DNA of 6,429 nt from an uncultured Succinatimonas sp. (GTDB lineage Bacteria > Pseudomonadota > Gammaproteobacteria > Enterobacterales > Succinivibrionaceae), in contig CAJKNC010000091.1 in assembly GCA_905201175.1 (NCBI GenBank), positions 1 through 6,429 on the forward strand. Reading direction: 5' to 3'. The notes beneath the pieces were generated by a model. That model made no database searches. It was not told where the DNA came from and saw nothing but the letters and a program-made list of their open reading frames with translations. Below are positions 1-5,824 of the stretch, one piece after another; within the stretch, counting starts at the first letter, position 1; every line of letters begins with the position of its first letter. The position numbers were made by a program, and so were the translations under genes.

Positions 1-1
1 A

Positions 2-151
2 AGCAAAGACAATCGCTAAGAGCAGTTTAAGTGCGTAAAGTGCGGATATGAGGCATATGCCGTGCAAATTAAGAAGGCCAGGCTCCTAGCTTACAGCGGT
101 ATTGTTGTTTAGCAGCAGGAATTTTCAGCCTTTAGGCCGGGGAGAACATCA
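2..151 (+). pseudogene. Decayed 3' end of an IS200/IS605-family TnpB gene
   Basis: This is a C-terminal TnpB remnant, the RNA-guided nuclease encoded by IS200/IS605-type elements. In the frame starting at base 2 it reads SKDNR, then a stop (TAA, 17-19), then EQFKCVKCGYEAYA, which is the second CxxCG knuckle of the TnpB zinc ribbon. It continues with KKARLLAYSGIVV, a second stop (TAG, 110-112), and QQEFSAFRPG, the typical end of this family. The usual AD-x-N-A-A-x-N-I segment after the zinc knuckle, which carries the third RuvC Asp, is missing: 'AYA' runs straight into 'VQIKKAR', so a short deletion is likely. Two in-frame stops plus the lost Asp mean the product cannot be functional. The 5' part lies outside the window, so I cannot say how much of the gene survives. 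The identification rests on motif memory, not on a database search. Confidence 0.75.
122..143 (+). repeat. Degenerate right-end hairpin of the IS relic
   Basis: The right arm GGCCGGGG (135-142) is intact, but the left arm reads TTTTCAGCC instead of the expected CCCCGGCC-like complement. As RNA the hairpin still pairs: GCC/GGC around a UUUA loop, one A-C mismatch, then a C-G pair, three U-G wobbles and a U-A pair. The left arm also encodes the SAF part of the TnpB tail. Confidence 0.55.
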
Positions 152-152
152 A

Positions 153-276
153 TGCTTACAAATTCATTACTAAATAATTATCAATTGATAAACTAAAATT
201 TTTATTATCAATTAGTTATAAATATAATGATGAAATTTAATGGCTGTTAAGGCAGCTTTATCAAGGATGTTTTAGA
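153..276. other. AT-rich non-coding spacer between the IS relic and the srmB 3' hairpin
   Basis: No plausible gene is visible on either strand. The stretch is strongly AT-rich. It contains a perfect 14-bp palindrome, TTATCAATTGATAA (178-191), and a second copy of ATTATCAATT at 204-213. Together these also give inverted arms AATTGATAA (183-191) and TTATCAATT (205-213). No T-tract, promoter pair or protein-binding consensus could be assigned with confidence. Confidence 0.5.
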
Positions 277-305
277 TATTTCCTCACCTAAAAGATGAGG
301 AAATA
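277..305 (-). terminator. Stem-loop directly downstream of srmB (possible terminator or 3'-end stabiliser)
   Basis: The arms TATTTCCTCA and TGAGGAAATA are perfect 10-bp complements. In the minus-strand RNA the stem extends through a U-G wobble, a C-G and a U-A pair to a UUU triloop. On the opposite strand the wobble would be an A-C mismatch, so the hairpin favours the srmB transcript. It begins 8 bases after the srmB stop codon. No U-tract follows (the RNA continues UCUAAAAC), so it is not a textbook intrinsic terminator. It could instead block 3' exonucleases after Rho-dependent termination. Confidence 0.45.
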
Positions 306-313
306 ATTAAGCG

Positions 314-1651
314 TTATGGCTGCGTTTTTTTTGCAATCATAGCGGCTTTTCTTGCACGCTTAGCAGCAAAATCAGGCTTACCTTTGTTTTTGCGGTCACG
401 TAAGCGCTCTTTAGGCTTGCGGCGCTTTTCTTCATCTTTATGACGTTTGTCAAAGCCGCCGCCAATATTAACCCGGCTTCTTTTCTTTTCTGATTGATGC
501 TTAACACCAGGATTTTCAGGAAAGCTAGCACAGAGATTTTTGATAGCGCGTCTCTCTATATTTCGCCCAGTATAACGCTCTATTTTTTCTAAAGTAGCAA
601 TTTCTGAAGCAAGCACTAAAGAAACTACAATACCGTTGGCTCCAGCTCTAGCTGTTCTTCCTGCTCTATGTACGTATATGGCTGCATTTGAAGGAAGATC
701 AAAATTATAAACATGCGAGATATCTGGAATATCAAGACCTCTAGCTGCAACATCAGTAGCTAAGAGCATATCAGCCTGTCCTTCTTTAAAGCGTCTCATA
801 GCAGCTTGTCTTTCTGACATGGACATATCGCCTTGCAGAGTAGCACATTTAAAGCCTTGACGTCTTAGAGCTGCGTCTAGATGCTGTAAGCGCTCTTTAG
901 TCTTAATGAATATAATGGACTTTCCCTTAACAGTCCTTAAAAGCTCGCTGATGATCTTAAGCTTCTGTAAATCTGAGGCTGCATAATAGGCGCGACTTGA
1001 TAATTGTTCCGGCAATTTGTCTAAGCTATCATCGCCTGAGCCTAGACGAATTTCAATTGGATCATGCAGAATGGCGTCAGCAAAGTCTCTGATGCCAACT
1101 CCTTCTAAAGTTGCAGAGAATAAGAGAGTCTGGCATTTATTATTGATAGATTTGGTTATTTTATTAACATCATCGAAAAAGCCCATATCGAGCATGCGGT
1201 CAGCTTCATCAATAACATAATATTCAACATTTTCTGTTGATAACCATTCTTTGCGTAAAAATTCAAGCATTCGTCCAGGAGTGGCAACAATAATATTAGT
1301 TTCCATCTCTCGCTGCTCAATACGATCAGCTCCGCCGATGATAGCGCCGCAGTTTAAATCTAAATTTGCGCATAATTTATTACAAACATCAACGACTTGC
1401 AAAGCTAATTCGCGGGACGGCTCAAGAATTAAAGCTCGAATGCCATTTTTTTTCTTTTGCAGCAGTTTGTATATTAGGGGAATTAAAAAAGCCGCACTTT
1501 TTCCTGTACCTGTAGGGGCACCACCTAGGATATCAAATCCTTCGCACGCTTTAGGGATAACTAATTGCTGAATGGGAGTAGGAACTTCCCATCCGCATGC
1601 TTTTATATTTGCGTTAATAACCTCTGGTAAGTCAAAATCAGCAAATTGCAT
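314..1651 (-). CDS. srmB: DEAD-box ATP-dependent RNA helicase, SrmB type
   Basis: This is a DEAD-box RNA helicase of 445 residues, close to the 444 of E. coli SrmB, which helps early assembly of the large ribosomal subunit and joins RNA-decay complexes. The full motif set is visible: Q motif PTPIQ (24-28), Walker A APTGTGKS (45-52), PSREL (78-82), GG (106-107), TPGR (124-127), DEAD (148-151), SAT (179-181), IIFIKT (246-251), ATDVAARGLD (298-307) and HRAGRTARAG (328-337). LLFSATLEG followed by DFA..IL.DP matches SrmB more closely than RhlE or DbpA. From about residue 385 the tail is very rich in Lys and Arg, as expected for a nonspecific RNA-binding extension. The ATG follows the sdhE stop codon with no gap. 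Its ribosome-binding site AAGGAG (1657-1662) lies inside the last sdhE codons, so translational coupling is likely. Confidence 0.93.
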   Translation of the reverse strand: MQFADFDLPEVINANIKACGWEVPTPIQQLVIPKACEGFDILGGAPTGTGKSAAFLIPLIYKLLQKKKNGIRALILEPSRELALQVVDVCNKLCANLDLNCGAIIGGADRIEQREMETNIIVATPGRMLEFLRKEWLSTENVEYYVIDEADRMLDMGFFDDVNKITKSINNKCQTLLFSATLEGVGIRDFADAILHDPIEIRLGSGDDSLDKLPEQLSSRAYYAASDLQKLKIISELLRTVKGKSIIFIKTKERLQHLDAALRRQGFKCATLQGDMSMSERQAAMRRFKEGQADMLLATDVAARGLDIPDISHVYNFDLPSNAAIYVHRAGRTARAGANGIVVSLVLASEIATLEKIERYTGRNIERRAIKNLCASFPENPGVKHQSEKKRSRVNIGGGFDKRHKDEEKRRKPKERLRDRKNKGKPDFAAKRARKAAMIAKKTQP

Positions 1652-1918
1652 TTATACTCCTTCGTGCCCCATACGGGAAGCATGGCATTTTTTTATTAAG
1701 GCTACCATATTTTGTCTTTTTTCTGTATCAGGAACAGCTGTGCCGTTAAACCAGCGCACAAGCTCTAAATCTGAAGCTAAAAGTAAATCCTCATAATCTC
1801 TGATAATTTCATCACTCATTGCCGGCAAATCATGCTCTACGAATGGTAATAACATTAAATCTAGCTCACGCATGCCTCGGCGTGACTGCCATTTTATTTT
1901 CCCTGAAATTTCTGTCAT
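1652..1918 (-). CDS. sdhE: FAD assembly factor SdhE (succinate dehydrogenase / fumarate reductase flavinylation)
   Basis: This small protein has 88 residues, the same as E. coli SdhE (YgfY/CptB). SdhE binds the flavoprotein subunit of succinate dehydrogenase or fumarate reductase and promotes covalent FAD attachment in the cytoplasm. The signature RRGMRELD (13-20) contains the RGxxE motif needed for flavinylation. It is followed by the family pattern LLPFVEHD, a D-Y-E-D-LL segment and a DLELVRWF helix. In E. coli the gene is paired with ygfX (cptA); here it sits directly against srmB. No strong Shine-Dalgarno sequence precedes the ATG: GCGGTACAGCT lies just upstream. No alternative in-frame start is evident there. 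It lies 117 bp after thyA, beyond a probable terminator, so it probably has its own promoter. Confidence 0.88.
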   Translation of the reverse strand: MTEISGKIKWQSRRGMRELDLMLLPFVEHDLPAMSDEIIRDYEDLLLASDLELVRWFNGTAVPDTEKRQNMVALIKKCHASRMGHEGV

Positions 1919-1979
1919 AGCTGTACCGCTTTTTTATGTTTATAAAATTTAGCTGTTAAAGCTTATAGGTAAGATTTAA

Positions 1980-2014
1980 TAAAGCGGCTTTTGGGCTTTT
2001 ATGAGGCCGCTTTA
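1980..2014 (-). terminator. Probable terminator hairpin after thyA
   Basis: TAAAGCGGC (1980-1988) and GCCGCTTTA (2006-2014) form a 9-bp GC-centred stem with a 17-base loop, about 21 bases past the thyA stop. Read on the minus strand, the stem ends in CUUUAUU, a short and imperfect U-run. The place and shape fit an intrinsic terminator closing rppH-ptsP-thyA, with probably only moderate efficiency. Some read-through into sdhE-srmB is possible. Confidence 0.55.
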
Positions 2015-2035
2015 AAAGATTTTAAGTATAAAAAG

Positions 2036-2830
2036 TTATACTGCAACTGGAGCTTTTATCGGAGGATAAGGATCATAGCCTTCAAGTTCAAAATCATCGT
2101 AAACATAATCAAAAATTGATGCAGCCTTGCGCTTTATAATAAGCTTTGGCAAAGGCTTTGGTATACGAGTCAATTGCAATTTAACCTGTTCAAAATGATT
2201 ATGATAGATATGGGTATCACCGCCAGTCCAGACAAAGTCTCCGGCTTCTAAGTTGCAGTCTTTCGCTATCATCATGGTCAATAATGAGTAACTTGCAATA
2301 TTAAAAGGTACTCCAAGGAACATATCGCAGCTGCGCTGATAGAGCTGGCATGAAAGTTTGCCATTAGCAACATAGAACTGAAATAAAGTATGACAAGGAG
2401 GCAGAGCCATGCGCTCAATATCGCCAGGATTCCATGCACAGACAATAATACGGCGTGAATCAGGATTATGTTTAATCATATCAACTGCATTTTTGAGCTG
2501 GTCGATATGACGACCATCAGCTGTTTCAAAATCACGCCATTGCTTGCCGTAAACAGGGCCGAGCTCGCCATTTTCATCGGCCCATTCATTCCAAATTTTT
2601 ACTCCATGTTCAGTAAGGTAGTGAATATTAGTAGAACCGCTAATAAACCATAGCAGCTCGTAGATTATGGATTTTAAATGCACTTTTTTTGTTGTCAAAA
2701 GAGGAAATCCCTGTGACAGATCAAAGCGCATTTGGGTACCAAAAATAGATCGGGTACCTACTCCGGTGCGATCGGATCGATCTGCACCTTCATCCATAAT
2801 TTTTTTTACCAAATCAAGATAGACTTGCAA
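2036..2830 (-). CDS. thyA: Thymidylate synthase (FAD-independent, folate-dependent)
   Basis: ThyA methylates dUMP to dTMP using 5,10-methylenetetrahydrofolate as both carbon donor and reductant. It supplies thymidylate for DNA synthesis as a cytoplasmic homodimer. The 264 residues equal the E. coli enzyme, and key residues fall at the same numbers: Arg21 in the phosphate loop, Arg126 and Arg127, catalytic Cys146 in LPPCH, the QRSCD motif ending at Asp169, Asn177, and His207/Tyr209 in DTHIY. The C-terminus ends KAPVAV, matching the conserved mobile C-terminal tail. The start codon is TTG (MQVYLDL aligns with E. coli MKQYLEL), preceded by GGAG (2838-2841) at 7 bases. It starts 15 bp after ptsP, so it should be co-transcribed. 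In E. coli lgt lies between these two genes; it is absent here. Confidence 0.97.
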   Translation of the reverse strand: MQVYLDLVKKIMDEGADRSDRTGVGTRSIFGTQMRFDLSQGFPLLTTKKVHLKSIIYELLWFISGSTNIHYLTEHGVKIWNEWADENGELGPVYGKQWRDFETADGRHIDQLKNAVDMIKHNPDSRRIIVCAWNPGDIERMALPPCHTLFQFYVANGKLSCQLYQRSCDMFLGVPFNIASYSLLTMMIAKDCNLEAGDFVWTGGDTHIYHNHFEQVKLQLTRIPKPLPKLIIKRKAASIFDYVYDDFELEGYDPYPPIKAPVAV

Positions 2831-2845
2831 GATTATTCTCCAAAA

Positions 2846-5131
2846 TTATTTATTAGCTAGGCGTAAATCGTCCATATCGATAATTCGATTTAAGCCTTGG
2901 TTAGCTGCATATTCATGATAAAGAGAGCGAATTTTAGCACTATTATCTAGAGTTAATGCAATTTCTCCTATTTTCTGCAGATCTGCAAAGCTAACACGGC
3001 GGCAGATATATTTCACGCGAGCTAATTCGGAGTAGTTCATGCTTAAGCAGGTATAGCCTAAAGAGAGCAGCATTATTGAGCCTAAAGGATCTCCTGCAAT
3101 TTCACCGCAAACTGAGATAGGTTTACCTAATTTATGGCATTCATTGCATAAATATTTCAAGCATCTGATTACTGCTGGATTGAAGGCATCAAAGAAGCGG
3201 CAAACCTTTTGATTGGATCTATCTACAGCCATTAAATATTGAATGAGGTCATTTGATCCTATGGAGAAGAAGTCTGCTTCTTTAGCAATTTCTGGTAAAA
3301 CATAGGCTATACTTGGCACCTCGATCATAACGCCAAAGCGAGGCGGTTTAACCGGCTTATTGGTTTGTACAATAATTTCTTTTATGGCCTCATTTAAAAT
3401 TTTTTTAAAGCTAATAACTTCTTCTAAGCGCGAGACCATAGGAATCATAATTTCTAGATTTCCAAATTCTTGCTGTGCAAATAGCATTGAACGCAGCTGA
3501 GTTTTGAGAATATTTGGCTGATCTAAAGTGACCCTGATTCCTCTCCAGCCTAGTGCCGGATTGCCTTCTTCAATCGGAAGATATGAAAGTCCTTTATCTC
3601 CTCCAATATCCAGAGTCCGCATGCATACTGGGTAGCCTTTAAATTGCTCTAAAAGACTGCGATACCATTCGGTTTGCTGCATTTTACTTGGAAATGTTTG
3701 TGAAATCATGAAGGCAATTTCTGTTCGGTAAAGACCAATGCCGTCAGTTTGTGCAGCCAGATCATCAGAATCATTATGACTTAAGCCAGCATTTAGCTGA
3801 ATTTTTAGCTCAACATTATCAAGAGTAATGGCTTTTTTATTTTTTTCTGCCGAGAATAAATCAGCTTGTTCGCGATTTTGTGAAATTAATTGCCGATATT
3901 CATCAATTACGCTTTGAGAAGGCTCGATTAAGACTTCGCTATTATGTCCATCAATAATAACGGTACGGCCATCGATTTCATTTAAGTCGAGCTGTACGCT
4001 AATTACAGCAGGGATCCCTAAATCGCGGGCTAAAATAGCAGTATGAGAGCTTGTAGTATTATCTACAGTTATAAAGCCTGCTATATTGTTGCGATCTAGT
4101 TCAGCTACCATAGCTGCAGGTAAATTTTTTACCACTAAAATAATTTTTTCATGATCAACTTTAACGCTTTGTGCAGAGGTATGTACAAGTCTTGAGATAA
4201 TTATTTGCGCAAAGTCTCTAGCGTCGAAATATTTTTCCTTAAGACCATTTTGTTTAAATTTCTGTAATCTTTTTTCTGTTACAACCTTAATTGCAGAAGA
4301 GGCCAAAAGGCCATTATCTAAAATCTCAGTGGTTACTTCATCTTGGAAAGTAGGATCATCAAGCATGCTGCCGTAACCAGAAATATAGCCATTAGCAGCT
4401 TGATCATTATGCTGTTCCTGCATTTCTAATGTGGCTTGGTCCATTTCAGTCTGCAATTGAAAAATAGCCTGGTTGAATAGCTCCAATTGCATATCTCGAT
4501 CTTCTGTATAAGTAATTGGTACATCATCGAGATTTAAGGTTGGCTGCCATACTATTGCTTTTGCAATAGCAATGCCTCCAGTACCGCTCTCACCGCGGCA
4601 GCGCTTGATATTAGATTCGTTGGAATCACGTATGTTTTTGCTTGTAGCAATTATAGAGGCGATTTGTGCTGAAAGCGTAACCATGAATGATTCTTCTAGT
4701 TCATCAAAGCATTGCTTTTTTTTGCTTTGAATAACCAGCACACCCTGAAGTTCACCTTGATTTATTACAGGAACTCCTAGGAAAGAGAAAAATTCATCCT
4801 CTCCTATATCCGGAAGATATTTAAAATTGGGATGAGAAGGAGCATCAGCCAAATCAAGCAGTTCTTGCTTTAGACCAACATAACCTACTAAACCTTCTCC
4901 AAATTGCAAGTTAGTTTTACCAACAGCAGATTTTTCCAAGCCATCAGTTGCAGCTAATCTTAGGTATTTTTTAAATGGATCGCTAAGATAAAGAGAGCAA
5001 CAATCAGCTGAAGTAACAGCTCGTATCCTTTGAACTAAGATATCGATAGCTTTATCTAAAGTATGCTGCGCGGCCACTTCTTCAGTGATTTGGCGCAGTG
5101 CCAAAAGGATCTGCGTCTGTCTTTCGTCCAT
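2846..5131 (-). CDS. ptsP: Phosphoenolpyruvate-protein phosphotransferase of the nitrogen PTS (enzyme I-Ntr)
   Basis: PtsP takes phosphate from phosphoenolpyruvate and passes it to NPr (PtsO) and then to EIIA-Ntr (PtsN). This regulatory relay responds to nitrogen status and affects potassium uptake and stress responses; it does not transport sugar. At 761 residues it is slightly longer than the 748 of E. coli. Residues 1 to about 165 form a GAF domain, reported in E. coli to sense glutamine and 2-oxoglutarate. The enzyme-I N-terminal part follows, with the phosphorylated His363 in TTSSHTAILARDLGIPAV. The C-terminal PEP-binding barrel shows DGIGLYRTE (Arg469), RTLDIGGDK (Arg505), NPALGWRGIR, GVMIEVPS (Glu604), GSNDLIQY (Asn627, Asp628) and SVCGEIAGD (Cys675). 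The GAF domain separates it from sugar-PTS PtsI. It starts 2 bp after the rppH stop, with GGAGG (5138-5142) inside the end of rppH, so the two are probably translationally coupled. Confidence 0.95.
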   Translation of the reverse strand: MDERQTQILLALRQITEEVAAQHTLDKAIDILVQRIRAVTSADCCSLYLSDPFKKYLRLAATDGLEKSAVGKTNLQFGEGLVGYVGLKQELLDLADAPSHPNFKYLPDIGEDEFFSFLGVPVINQGELQGVLVIQSKKKQCFDELEESFMVTLSAQIASIIATSKNIRDSNESNIKRCRGESGTGGIAIAKAIVWQPTLNLDDVPITYTEDRDMQLELFNQAIFQLQTEMDQATLEMQEQHNDQAANGYISGYGSMLDDPTFQDEVTTEILDNGLLASSAIKVVTEKRLQKFKQNGLKEKYFDARDFAQIIISRLVHTSAQSVKVDHEKIILVVKNLPAAMVAELDRNNIAGFITVDNTTSSHTAILARDLGIPAVISVQLDLNEIDGRTVIIDGHNSEVLIEPSQSVIDEYRQLISQNREQADLFSAEKNKKAITLDNVELKIQLNAGLSHNDSDDLAAQTDGIGLYRTEIAFMISQTFPSKMQQTEWYRSLLEQFKGYPVCMRTLDIGGDKGLSYLPIEEGNPALGWRGIRVTLDQPNILKTQLRSMLFAQQEFGNLEIMIPMVSRLEEVISFKKILNEAIKEIIVQTNKPVKPPRFGVMIEVPSIAYVLPEIAKEADFFSIGSNDLIQYLMAVDRSNQKVCRFFDAFNPAVIRCLKYLCNECHKLGKPISVCGEIAGDPLGSIMLLSLGYTCLSMNYSELARVKYICRRVSFADLQKIGEIALTLDNSAKIRSLYHEYAANQGLNRIIDMDDLRLANK

Positions 5132-5133
5132 GA

Positions 5134-5661
5134 TTAGCCTCCGTGCTTGAATGCACGATAAAAGTTTTTATCACCGCTTTGCAAACCGAATAGAGCCGTA
5201 GGGGAAAATTCGGTAAGAATACGGCGATATACGTCGCGTTTAAATGCTACAACCTGACGCACCGGATACCAATAAGATACCCAGCGCCAGTCGTCAAATT
5301 CAGGATGTCCTCTACGATCAAATTCAATATGGTTTTGCTTATCTCCAATTAATGATAATAAAAACCATTTTTGCTTTTGCCCTATGCAAACTGGGTGCTC
5401 AGACCATCGTATGAGGCGCTTGGGTAAGCGATATTTATGCCAGAAGCGAGATACGGCTAGTATTTTAACCTCATCGCGTCGTAAACCTAATTCTTCATAA
5501 AGTTCGCGAAACATTGCATCGGTTGGAGTTTCTCCACTATCGACGCCGCCTTGAGGAAATTGCCATGAATTCTGGCGAATTCGTCTTGCCCATAAAACCT
5601 GACCTTTGCGGTTGCAGATTACAATCCCGACATTGGGTCTGAATCCGTCCTTGTCTATCAC
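5134..5661 (-). CDS. rppH: RNA pyrophosphohydrolase (Nudix) RppH
   Basis: RppH removes pyrophosphate from 5'-triphosphate (or diphosphate) mRNA ends, exposing a 5'-monophosphate that stimulates RNase E cleavage and decay. The Nudix box is complete: GG (38-39), Glu44, and REL..EE.GL spanning 52-60 with the metal-binding Glu53, Glu56 and Glu57. All have the same numbers as in E. coli RppH. Other near-identical blocks are RPNVGIVICN, WQFPQGG, PVCIGQKQKWFLL and WRWVSYWYPVRQVV. I place the start at the GTG giving MIDKDGF, which aligns with E. coli MIDDDGY and yields 175 residues against 176. It is preceded by GGCGG at 5 bases. An upstream in-frame TTG at 5673 would add four residues but has no visible ribosome-binding site. 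It heads a tight operon with ptsP and thyA and is divergent from mutH, as in E. coli. Confidence 0.96.
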   Translation of the reverse strand: MIDKDGFRPNVGIVICNRKGQVLWARRIRQNSWQFPQGGVDSGETPTDAMFRELYEELGLRRDEVKILAVSRFWHKYRLPKRLIRWSEHPVCIGQKQKWFLLSLIGDKQNHIEFDRRGHPEFDDWRWVSYWYPVRQVVAFKRDVYRRILTEFSPTALFGLQSGDKNFYRAFKHGG

Positions 5662-5689
5662 AATAACCGCCAAGATAAAAAAACTGTTT

Positions 5690-5712
5690 AATCTCTTAAT
5701 AATTAAGAGATT
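5690..5712. repeat. Perfect 11-bp inverted repeat upstream of rppH
   Basis: The arms AATCTCTTAAT (5690-5700) and ATTAAGAGATT (5702-5712) are exact reverse complements around a single central base. The repeat ends 28 bp before the rppH start codon. It could be an operator for a dimeric regulator, or a stem-loop in the rppH leader. A possible -10 element lies immediately upstream on the minus strand, so the hairpin could form at or near the transcript's 5' end. Confidence 0.6.
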
Positions 5713-5824
5713 TGCTAATATAAGATTATCTCATAAAATCAATAATAAAAATTATTTATGGATCAAAGATTATCACTGCTTTAAATGCATTTTGCTTTTT
5801 ATTTCATATGATTAAATTTGTCTT
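5712..5824 (+). promoter_or_regulatory. mutH upstream region with candidate promoter elements
   Basis: The mutH promoter must lie here or further into the divergent gap. TTGCTA (5712-5717) with TAAAAT (5734-5739) has a 16-base spacer and would give a leader of about 80 bases. TATGAT (5807-5812) is a better -10 match but has no good -35 partner and would leave almost no leader. A single GATC (5761-5764) lies in this gap. No operator for a known regulator was recognised. Confidence 0.25.
5715..5742 (-). promoter_or_regulatory. Candidate rppH operon promoter
   Basis: On the minus strand TTGATT (5737-5742) lies 16 bases before TATTAG (5715-5720); each matches 4 of 6 consensus positions. Overlapping alternatives TATATT (5717-5722) and GATAAT (5725-5730) are also -10-like. 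In such AT-rich DNA these matches are weak evidence. Any of them would start transcription close to or within the inverted repeat at 5690-5712. Confidence 0.3.

Larger units (their letters stand above)
1..152 (+). mobile_element. Right-end relic of an IS200/IS605-type element, including the omegaRNA scaffold region
   Basis: In this family the 3' end of tnpB and the adjacent right end form a hairpin-containing noncoding RNA (omegaRNA/reRNA) that guides TnpB. The usual right end has a GC-rich hairpin around a CCTTTAGG core, followed by GGGGAG and a terminal TCAA-like sequence. Here GCCTTTAGGC (128-137) is followed by CGGGGAG and then ATCAA, with TCAA at 149-152. The element boundary is therefore probably near 152, and the sequence from 153 on would be the flank that an intact element uses as guide. 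The left boundary is not in the window. The boundary is inferred from family knowledge and is not proven. Confidence 0.6.

Noticed and set aside
120..145. The GCCTTTAGGC hairpin read as a stand-alone terminator
   Set aside because: No U-tract follows, and its context (TnpB tail codons, GGGGAG and TCAA) fits an IS200/IS605 right end better.
183..213. FNR-like half sites TTGAT/ATCAA
   Set aside because: The spacing and order do not fit TTGAT-N4-ATCAA; the palindrome has the halves inverted and the second copy is too far away.
1..313. Possible riboswitch, 6S RNA or other known RNA gene in the left non-coding stretch
   Set aside because: I could not match the conserved cores of the RNAs I know; the 1-152 part is explained by the tnpB relic and the rest is plain AT-rich sequence.
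1251..1571. Plus-strand 106-codon reading frame inside srmB
   Set aside because: It is a mirror of the well-conserved srmB helicase core; its composition simply reflects the antisense of those codons.
1572..1796. Plus-strand 74-codon frame opposite the srmB start and sdhE
   Set aside because: It is antisense to two recognisable genes and has no independent support.
5606..5815. Plus-strand reading frame of 69 codons spanning the rppH 5' end and the divergent gap
   Set aside because: It is antisense to conserved rppH codons, low in complexity across the AT-rich gap, has no ribosome-binding site and resembles no known family.
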